NCBI RefSeq assembly: GCF_014649995.1
Contig: NZ_BMUC01000028.1
Span: forward strand, 1 to 32,287
Length of the DNA stretch: 32,287 bases
Origin: Streptomyces griseoflavus
Lineage (GTDB): Bacteria > Actinomycetota > Actinomycetes > Streptomycetales > Streptomycetaceae
Direction of reading: 5' to 3'
The notes beneath the pieces are model-generated. The model ran no database searches and had not been told where the DNA came from. It was given only the letters and a program-made list of their open reading frames with translations. Position numbers and translations under genes: made by a program. This document shows, in pieces, positions 23,741 through 29,948 of this stretch. Every line of letters starts with the position of its first letter. The first letter of the stretch is position 1.

Positions 23741-24103
23741 ATGTCCGTAGTCGAGCAGTACGCGCGAGTCCACATCGTCACGGATGCCGACCCCCGGCTG
23801 GAGAACGGCGGGGCCGTCCCCGTCGTCCTGAGGTACGACCCCGAGGACGACCCCCGGTGCGTACGGGTGCGGCTGCCGGGCACCGTGCCCCGCGAGTGGG
23901 CCGTGGAGCGGGAACTGCTGGAGCGGGGTCTGCGCGGCCCCGTGACCGACGGCGGCATACGGGTGTGGCCGTGCGGCCGGGTGCAGGCCGTGGTGGAGTT
24001 CCACAGCCCGCAGGGCGTCTCGGTGGTGGAGTTCGAGACCAGGACCCTGACCCGGTTCCTGCGCGCCACGCACGTCGCCGCCGCGGAACCCGTCCCGCAC
24101 TGA
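23741..24103 (+). CDS. ssgE: SsgA-like sporulation protein, probably SsgE
   Basis: 120 residues, with AAGGGG 7 nt before the ATG. The SsgA/B family pattern is clear: ...VPVVLRYDPEDDP.CVRVRLPG...EWAVERELLERGLRGPVTDGGIRVWPCGR..VVEFHSPQGVSVVEFETRTLTRFLRATH. These actinomycete-only proteins steer septum placement and cell-wall remodelling during sporulation. The neighbours (cbi-type operon, two PBP genes, pmt) match the position of ssgE in S. coelicolor, where it affects spore-chain maturation. Assignment to SsgE rather than another SALP rests on this context and my memory of the family. It is convergent with a PBP gene 30 bp away. Confidence 0.88.
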   Translation: MSVVEQYARVHIVTDADPRLENGGAVPVVLRYDPEDDPRCVRVRLPGTVPREWAVERELLERGLRGPVTDGGIRVWPCGRVQAVVEFHSPQGVSVVEFETRTLTRFLRATHVAAAEPVPH

Positions 24104-24133
24104 CCCCCTGGCCGCCGCCCCCGGCCGCGTCGC

Positions 24134-25804
24134 TCAGCCGCCGGCCTTCAGCAGCGCCGCCACCATCGGCCCGGCCGTCTTGCCGCCGTGGCCGCCCTCC
24201 TGCACCACACCGGCGGCGGCCAGGTCACCGCGGTAGGCGGTGAACCAGCCGTTGGGCTTCTTCTGCCCGTCGACCTCGGCCGACCCGGTCTTCGCGCCCT
24301 TGTCACCGCCCACCCCGGCCATCGCCTCCGCGGCCGTGCCGGAGGTCGCCGTGTACGCCATCAGCTCCCGCAGCTGCGCCAGCGTGCCAGCCGACAGGGT
24401 GCGCGAGGCCGTCGCCAGCTTGCGCCCGTCGACCTCGGGGGAGACCAGGTACGGCTGGTGGAAGACGCCCGCCTTGACCGTCGCCGACACCGACGCCATG
24501 TTCAGCGGATTCATCCGCACCCCGCCCTGGCCGATCAGGGACGCCCCCATCGGCGCGTCCTTCTGCACCGGCACCGAGCCGTCGAAGGTGGGCACACCGA
24601 CCTGCCAGTCGTTCTTCCCCAGCCCGAACACCTGCTGGGTGTGCTCGGTCAGGTCGTCGTTCTCCAGCTCGGGCGCCTGGCTGATGAAGGCGGTGTTGCA
24701 GGAGCGGGCGAAACTCGCCCGGAACGTACCGCCCTTGATCTCGAACTCGTCGAGGTTCTGGAACTTCCAGCCGCCGTAGCTGAAGTACTTCGGGCACGGG
24801 TGCTTCTCGTCCATCGAGGCGAGCCCCTTCTCGATCAGCATCGAGGCGGTGACCACCTTCATCGTGGACCCCGGCGCCAGCGAACCCTGGAACGCGGTGT
24901 TGAAACCGCGCGAGGAGTTCGCCACCGCGAGTATCTCGCCGGTCGACGGCCGCAGCACCACCACCGACGCCCGCTTCTTCGCCGCCACCTGCGCCTCGGC
25001 GGCCGACTGCAGCGACGGGTTCAGCGTCGTCCGCACGGTGCCCGGCGTGCCCTCGCTCAGCTCCAGCAGCGTCTTGTCGGACAGCTTCGCCTTCTGCGAC
25101 GCCTCGCCGCGCACGATCCGCAGCTCGATCCCGGCCGCGCCGCCCGCCTTCTCCCCGTACTTCGCCCGCAGCCCGTCCAGCACCGACCCGAGGGAGGGGT
25201 ACTTCTCCGTGGTCAGCTCGCCGCCGTCACGGTCCAGCGCCTTCACCGGCGGGGTGCCCGCCTCACCGGTGACGAGCCGGTCGCCGTCCTTCAATTCGGG
25301 ATGCACCACGGACGGCTGCCACTCGACCCGCGGCTCACCGTCCCCGGCCCGGCGCACGACGGTCAGCGCGCTGTCGTACGCCAGCGGCTTCACGGCGTCC
25401 TCGAACGACACCGTGCCCTTCAGGGCGAAGGGGACCTTGCCGCCGGCGGCGGTGCCCGGGGTGAGGGTGAGGTTCCCGACCCGGGCGTCCTTGGCGTAGG
25501 CGGTCAGCAGGGCGGTGGCGGCCGCGGGGTCGTCCGTGGCGGCGGCGGCCTCGGACACCTGGCCGGCGGCCCAGGCGGTGAGGAAGCGTCCGGCGGCGCC
25601 GGTGACCTCGGCGGCGGACAGCGGGCCGGTCTTGACGTCCTCCCGCGCGGCGGCCGTCCGGGTGCCGTCCTCGGTGCCGGCACCGCCCCCGAGCAGCGCG
25701 TAGGCGCCGAAACCACCGCCGCCGACGACCACGGCGATCACCGCGCCGATCACGGCGGGCCTCGTCTTCCGCCCCTCACCGGCTGCGCGCACTCTGTTCC
25801 CCAC
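24134..25804 (-). CDS. Penicillin-binding protein, class B transpeptidase (copy 2)
   Basis: 556 residues from GTG. One N-terminal membrane anchor (19-40), an NTF2/MecA-N-like domain (about 65-165), a dimerisation region (170-260) and the transpeptidase domain. Active-site motifs: STMK (Ser313-Lys316), SCN (368-370) and KTG (505-507). It cross-links peptidoglycan outside the membrane. It is a close paralogue of the PBP immediately upstream, clearly a tandem duplication, and sits tail-to-tail with ssgE, suggesting a role in sporulation wall synthesis, which is inference. Confidence 0.92.
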   Translation of the reverse strand: MGNRVRAAGEGRKTRPAVIGAVIAVVVGGGGFGAYALLGGGAGTEDGTRTAAAREDVKTGPLSAAEVTGAAGRFLTAWAAGQVSEAAAATDDPAAATALLTAYAKDARVGNLTLTPGTAAGGKVPFALKGTVSFEDAVKPLAYDSALTVVRRAGDGEPRVEWQPSVVHPELKDGDRLVTGEAGTPPVKALDRDGGELTTEKYPSLGSVLDGLRAKYGEKAGGAAGIELRIVRGEASQKAKLSDKTLLELSEGTPGTVRTTLNPSLQSAAEAQVAAKKRASVVVLRPSTGEILAVANSSRGFNTAFQGSLAPGSTMKVVTASMLIEKGLASMDEKHPCPKYFSYGGWKFQNLDEFEIKGGTFRASFARSCNTAFISQAPELENDDLTEHTQQVFGLGKNDWQVGVPTFDGSVPVQKDAPMGASLIGQGGVRMNPLNMASVSATVKAGVFHQPYLVSPEVDGRKLATASRTLSAGTLAQLRELMAYTATSGTAAEAMAGVGGDKGAKTGSAEVDGQKKPNGWFTAYRGDLAAAGVVQEGGHGGKTAGPMVAALLKAGG

Positions 25805-25939
25805 TGGTTTCCGTTCCTCCGCTGCCTCGCCGGGGCACCCGCTGACCCGCGTGGCTCGTGTGGCGCTCGTGTCCCCCCTGGGCGCTTCGGTGCGCCGCGA
25901 CGCACCCCACCCTAGAGTCCTGTCAACCGTGCGGTGTGA

Positions 25940-27583
25940 TCAGCTGCCCGCTCGTAGCACGGCTGCGACAATCGGGCCGGCCGCGTCGCCGCCGTGTCCG
26001 CCCTGCTGGGCCATGGCCGCCGCCGCCACATCACCCCGGAAGCCGGTGAACCAGCTGTCCGACGTGGCGTTGCCGTCGACCTCCGCGGAACCCGTCTTCG
26101 CGCCGATGTCACCGCCGAGGCCGGCCATGGCCTCCCGCGCGGTGCCCTGCGTCGCGGTGAGCCGCATCATCTGCTTCAACTGGGCGGCCGTGCCCGCCGG
26201 GAGGCCCTTGGCCCGCGCCAGCTGCCGGTCGTCGAGCTCCGGGGAGACGAGGTAGGGCTGGCGGAAGGCGCCGGTGATGGCGGTGGCCGTCACCGAGGCC
26301 ATGTTCAGCGGGTTCATCTGCACCTGGCCCTGCCCGATGGCGTTCGCCGCCCGGTCGGGACCCTCGACGGCGGGAACGCTGCCGTCGAAGGAGGCGATGC
26401 CGGTCTTCCAGTCGTCCCGGCCCAGCCCGAACCGTTCCTGCGCCTCCCGGGTGAGGGACTGGGAGGTGAGCGGCTGCTCGTCGACGAGCTTGACGAAGGC
26501 CGTGTTGCAGGAACGCCGGAAGCTGTGGGCGAGCGTGGCGCCCTCGTCGGGGTCCATGCCCTCGAGGTTCTTGAAGGTCTGGCTCTGCCACACCGCGCTC
26601 GCCGGACAGGGCGCCGGACCGTTCATCGACGTCACGCCGTTGTCTATGAGCATCGCCGCAGTGATGATCTTCATGGTGGAGCCGGGGGCGACCTGGCCCT
26701 GGAAGGCCGCGTTGAACCCGTCCGCACGGTGGTTGGCCACCGCGAGCACCTCACCGGTGCTCGGCTTCACCGCCACCACCGACGACTCGGCGAACTTCCG
26801 CACCGCCTTCTCGGCCGCCGCCTGCACCCCGGCACTGAGCGTCGTGCGCAGCTTTCCCGGCTCCCCCTCGGCGAGCGTCAGCAGCGGGGTGTCCGCGGCG
26901 GCCTCCCCCGCGGCCGACTCCCCGTGCCTGACCACCAGTTCCACCCCCGGGGTGCCCCCGGCCTGCTCGCCGTACTTCTGGCGCAGGGTGTCCAGGACCG
27001 GACCGAGCGAGGGGAACTTCTCCTTCGTCAAAACCGAACCGTCACGGCCCACGGCCTCGATGGGCGGCTGCACGGCCTCCCCGGTGACGAGGGTGTCGCC
27101 CTCCTTCAGGTCCGGGTGCAGCACGGACGGCTTCCAGTCGACCAGCGCCCGCCCGGTGGTCTCCCCGCGCACCACGGTCAGCCGGCTCTCGTAGCTCAGC
27201 GGCTTCGACTTCCCCTCGTAGGAGACGGTCGCCTTCACGGTGAACGGAACGCTGGTGCCGGTGGCCGTACCCGGAGTGATCTCGACGCCGCCGATGTGCG
27301 CCTCCTCGCCGTACCCCGCGAGCAGCCCGCCGGCCGCCTGCGCGTTGTTCGTGTACGACGCCGCCCGCTCCGGCTGCCCCTTCTCCCACGCCCCGAAGAA
27401 CGCCTCGGCCGTCTTCCTGACCTCGTCCCGGTCGGGCGGCCCCGACCTCCTCGTCTCCGCCGCCCCGCCGCCGCCCCCGCCGCCGTTCACGGCCGACACG
27501 AGGTTGAACGCCCCGTACCCGGCACCGCCCACCATCACCGCGAACACACCGCCGATGACGGCGACCTTGACCCCCTTGCCCAT
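25940..27583 (-). CDS. Penicillin-binding protein, class B transpeptidase (copy 1)
   Basis: 547 residues, with GGGGGA about 6 nt before the ATG. One membrane anchor (8-30), a Gly-rich linker, an NTF2-like domain (about 52-150), a dimerisation region and the transpeptidase. Motifs: STMK (Ser302-Lys305), SCN (358-360), KTG (496-498). It aligns along its whole length with the next PBP (for example FNxAFQGxxAPGSTMK, RRSCNTAF versus ARSCNTAF, VRMNPLNMASV). The 135-bp gap between the two contains a TTGACA on the minus strand (25926-25921), so the second copy may also have its own promoter. A palindrome lies 35 bp upstream of this copy. Confidence 0.92.
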   Translation of the reverse strand: MGKGVKVAVIGGVFAVMVGGAGYGAFNLVSAVNGGGGGGGAAETRRSGPPDRDEVRKTAEAFFGAWEKGQPERAASYTNNAQAAGGLLAGYGEEAHIGGVEITPGTATGTSVPFTVKATVSYEGKSKPLSYESRLTVVRGETTGRALVDWKPSVLHPDLKEGDTLVTGEAVQPPIEAVGRDGSVLTKEKFPSLGPVLDTLRQKYGEQAGGTPGVELVVRHGESAAGEAAADTPLLTLAEGEPGKLRTTLSAGVQAAAEKAVRKFAESSVVAVKPSTGEVLAVANHRADGFNAAFQGQVAPGSTMKIITAAMLIDNGVTSMNGPAPCPASAVWQSQTFKNLEGMDPDEGATLAHSFRRSCNTAFVKLVDEQPLTSQSLTREAQERFGLGRDDWKTGIASFDGSVPAVEGPDRAANAIGQGQVQMNPLNMASVTATAITGAFRQPYLVSPELDDRQLARAKGLPAGTAAQLKQMMRLTATQGTAREAMAGLGGDIGAKTGSAEVDGNATSDSWFTGFRGDVAAAAMAQQGGHGGDAAGPIVAAVLRAGS

Positions 27584-27617
27584 CGGGCGTCCCCCTCCTC
27601 CGCCGGGCCCCCACGCC

Positions 27618-27635
27618 TTCTGAACGTGTTCAGAA
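27618..27635. promoter_or_regulatory. 18-bp palindrome upstream of the PBP pair
   Basis: TTCTGAAC-GT-GTTCAGAA is perfect (8+2+8), 35 bp before the PBP start. Longer outer arms, CGCCGGGC (27601-27608) and GCCCGGCG (27637-27644), flank it. It looks like an operator for a dimeric repressor of the TetR type. No regulator gene is nearby. Confidence 0.6.
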
Positions 27636-27750
27636 AGCCCGGCGCGTCAGCACTCTATGCGCTGCGGATCCCGACCGGGGCGGCTGTTTCCGTTTGTTGT
27701 CCCAACGGAGACCCCACCCACCCCAGCCCCCGCCACCGCCCCTCGACTAC

Positions 27751-27783
27751 ACCCACGTATCCAGCCACATCCGCGCCCGCCAG
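27751..27783. repeat. 33-bp direct repeat, distal copy (att-like)
   Basis: Identical over 33 bp to 29953-29985; the bases immediately outside differ on both sides. The reverse strand reads in frame as the last codons of pmt and ends at TAG 27749-27747. Confidence 0.85.
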
Positions 27784-27875
27784 CAAGACGAGCTTCGCCC
27801 ATTGGTTGTCGTACAACTCACGCTCACTGGATACGTCACGGCTCCTATCCGCCCGGTGCCTTCACAGTGACCGCG

Positions 27876-28081
27876 CCTGACACCCGGTGCGAGCTGCGTC
27901 CCCGTACACTCCAAGGCGCCCTCGGTCGCCAGACGGGCGAGCACCTGCCGGAGCGCAGGCCGATGCCAGTTCCTTGGTCAGCGTGCGCTCGGACGCGATC
28001 TTGTCTCCGGGCTTGCCTTACGCACCGTCGAGCAAGCCGTTGGTGCAGCGTTTCGTAGACCTCGGTCGTCTTCGGTCCCAT
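27876..28081 (-). pseudogene. Decayed GntR-family regulator
   Basis: From ATG 28081 the reverse strand reads MGPKTTEVYETLHQRL; a one-base shift continues as LLDGA*GKPGDKIASERTLTKEL; a further shift gives LRQVLARLATEGALEC. Joined, these form a complete GntR winged helix-turn-helix with conserved PGDKxxSERxLxxEL and LRQxLARLAxEG, broken by two frameshifts and an in-frame TAA. GntR regulators of this kind (KorSA-like) are typical of actinomycete integrative elements. Further along, 27837-27784 reads DVSSERELYDNQWAKLVL up to the att-like repeat and resembles the start of a NUDIX-type neighbour gene, but this is weak. An inverted repeat (TGCCT-N9-AGGCA) lies upstream near 28110-28130. Confidence 0.65.
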
Positions 28082-28205
28082 CCGCGGAACTCTCGCCGCT
28101 CCAAGGTTATGCCTATCCCCGTAAGGCAAGCCGGGGGGCGCCTGGTTTGTTCGGCCAGGAACCACCCACTCCGAGAGCTCAAACCTCGTAGGCCGGTCAA
28201 CTAAA

Positions 28206-29201
28206 TCAAGACTCGGCACCATCCACTTTTCGGATGTTCAGGACCGAGTAGAGCTTTCGTTCGCGTCCGCCAGCGAAGACGACCTTTGTTACCTCGACCT
28301 CGGCTGAGACGCGCCTGTTGAAGTACACGTCAAGCTGCCCAGTGAGCTCTTCGTCAGTGCTGGCGCGGATTATCTCGCCACTGTCGGTTCGGATTTCGAC
28401 TTTCCCGCGGAAGGAGCTGGCCGTGCCCAGCCAACCCGACACGGTAACGCGTTCGGCGTCCGTGAATTCACTTTCCTCGCAGAGGTAGCGAACTCGCAGT
28501 GCTCCAGAGGGCGTCCAGTTGCTACGCCTGACGGCCCCTCCGTGGGCGCGCCAGGTTACCTGTACGCCCATGCCGGCGTCCGTAAGATCAGTGGTGAGAG
28601 CGCCGATGTGCTTCATGGCTCTCTGACCGAGCGGGGCGAGCTGCTCCGTCAGGAGATCATTGGAGGAGGTAGCGCCTTCCGAAAGGTCGACGATGTCAAG
28701 CACTTTCCCCATTGCTTCATCGAGAACCGTGTTCAGACGCCCAGGGGCCTCGCCGAACAGATCGTGCTGGTCTGCATCGATCGACGGCCCGTAAATTGTC
28801 ACGCCAAATGAGGAGGGGTAAGTGGCAGTGGCGCTCAGGGTGGTGGCATCACGGATATCCCGTGGAATGGAAGCGAAGCTGGTTGGACGTCCATAGACGG
28901 CTTGAGCAACAGCGGAGACGGAATCTTGTAGATGTGTCAGAAAGGCCCCGAGTGTTGAAACGGGGACCATATGCTGAGCTGTCGGTGCCCCAGTGAGGGC
29001 CACATCGAGTCGTCGTCGCTCAGAATCATCAAGCGGGGCTCCGACGGATTGCAGGAGTCTCCTGCGCTGGACTGTGGCGAATTCTGCAGGCGTCGCGGGC
29101 GCCTCAGAGCCGCCGTGAGCGCGGTTGTTCCGGATCTGCCTCATCCACTGCCGGAGGGCGTCCTTGTCCGACGGGTCGGGCATGGGTGCGCGCGATGTCA
29201 T
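28206..29201 (-). CDS. Unrecognised partner protein of the nucleotidyltransferase
   Basis: 331 residues; ATG 29201 overlaps the stop of the upstream gene (ATGA), so the two proteins are coupled. Residues 1-60 are polar and helical (DALRQWMRQIRNNRAH). Residues about 75-210 form an alpha/beta region containing SATATYPSSFGVTIYGPS...DLFGE, followed by a helical stretch. Residues 250-325 look like a small beta-barrel (VTVSGWLGTASSFRGKVEIRTDSGEIIRAST...VEVTKVVFAGGRERKLYSVLNI). No signal peptide or membrane span. I do not recognise a named family. Codon GC3 is lower than in neighbouring core genes, which points to horizontal origin. It may be the antitoxin, scaffold or effector for the nucleotidyltransferase. 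Confidence 0.8.
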   Translation of the reverse strand: MTSRAPMPDPSDKDALRQWMRQIRNNRAHGGSEAPATPAEFATVQRRRLLQSVGAPLDDSERRRLDVALTGAPTAQHMVPVSTLGAFLTHLQDSVSAVAQAVYGRPTSFASIPRDIRDATTLSATATYPSSFGVTIYGPSIDADQHDLFGEAPGRLNTVLDEAMGKVLDIVDLSEGATSSNDLLTEQLAPLGQRAMKHIGALTTDLTDAGMGVQVTWRAHGGAVRRSNWTPSGALRVRYLCEESEFTDAERVTVSGWLGTASSFRGKVEIRTDSGEIIRASTDEELTGQLDVYFNRRVSAEVEVTKVVFAGGRERKLYSVLNIRKVDGAES

Positions 29202-29740
29202 AGCAGCACCTCTACGTAGCCTCGGCGCAGTTCACTCGGCACTGAGTGGACAGATGCGGGCTTGACGGCTTGGCACACCTCATCGTAGAGGCCAAGGTCA
29301 CGAAATGACTCGCTCGTTTCGCTGTCCAGGAGGCTGGGTGCCATCTGCGATACCGGCAACCTCTTCGGAAGTCGCAAGATCAGGGCGTCGACGCGCAAGC
29401 CCGACTCCGCGCACCAGCCGGCATCGGTGAGATCGTTGAGGTCCACCAGCGTGTCGTGATCGAGCGCGTCGTAGTAACTGGCGCTGACCAGGTAGGTCAC
29501 GTCCACATCGCTGGGGTCGGGCTTGCTGCTCACAAAGCTCCCTCCGACCCACATGCGGCTGATCTCCCCCACCTGCGTCTCCACCATGGTGCGGTGCGTA
29601 GACCATTCTTCCCAGATCTCGCGGCGAATCGCAGACCCTGTGGATGTAACGAGCGCGGTGTACAACTCATCCATGGAGGCTGCGTAACGGCCCGGCGGCA
29701 GCAGCCCTGTCTCAGGGTCAAGGTTGGGCAAACAGCTCAA
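29198..29740 (-). CDS. DUF6932-type nucleotidyltransferase
   Basis: 180 residues from TTG 29740, chosen because GGGAGGGGGG (29760-29751) is about 10 nt upstream and a family-like motif (LPNLDPETGLLPPGRY) begins at once; an in-frame ATG at 29773 precedes the ribosome-binding site. The polymerase-beta-like catalytic pattern is complete: GS (67-68) in WVGGSFVSSKPDPSDVDV with Asp78 and Asp80, and a third Asp118 in LRVDALIL. It should transfer a nucleotide to a protein, tRNA or small molecule; minimal NTases of this fold often act in toxin-antitoxin or immunity modules. Coupled by ATGA to the 331-residue partner. Confidence 0.8.
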   Translation of the reverse strand: MSCLPNLDPETGLLPPGRYAASMDELYTALVTSTGSAIRREIWEEWSTHRTMVETQVGEISRMWVGGSFVSSKPDPSDVDVTYLVSASYYDALDHDTLVDLNDLTDAGWCAESGLRVDALILRLPKRLPVSQMAPSLLDSETSESFRDLGLYDEVCQAVKPASVHSVPSELRRGYVEVLL

Positions 29741-29777
29741 AATGCTCGATCCCCCCTCCCGCTTGATCGGCATCGCG

Positions 29778-29783
29778 ATCCTA
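29778..29783 (-). promoter_or_regulatory. -10 of the nucleotidyltransferase operon
   Basis: TAGGAT on the minus strand, with a predicted start near 29771, would give a leader of about 30 nt before TTG 29740. No convincing -35. Confidence 0.4.
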
Positions 29784-29900
29784 GCGGCGGGACATGCCCC
29801 ATGCAGCCGCTTCGATCCTCGTGACGCAGGGGGCGCGTGCCTGGGCCGTCCGGGGGCCGTCCGAAGGGGGCGGGTGTCGGCCACTGACGACCAACGGTGC

Positions 29901-29928
29901 CCACGACGGCGCTGAGCCGCCGTCGTGG
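29901..29928 (-). terminator. Terminator downstream of pmt
   Basis: Stem CCACGACGGC/GCCGTCGTGG, extendable by one pair, with a small loop, 21 nt after the pmt stop in the direction of transcription. It separates pmt from the nucleotidyltransferase operon, so the latter needs its own promoter. Confidence 0.75.
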
Positions 29929-29948
29929 TCACTGGCGCGTCTACGCAG

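Noticed and set aside
27845-28222. A 125-codon single-frame ORF on the minus strand over the GntR region
   Set aside because: Only its middle part (MGPKTTEVYETLHQRL) is regulator-like; the rest of the conserved HTH lies in the other two frames, so this ORF is an accident of the frameshifts.
29741-29932. A 64-residue N-terminal extension of the nucleotidyltransferase
   Set aside because: It would cross the pmt terminator hairpin and the operon's own -10 and ribosome-binding site. The family motif starts right after the internal TTG.
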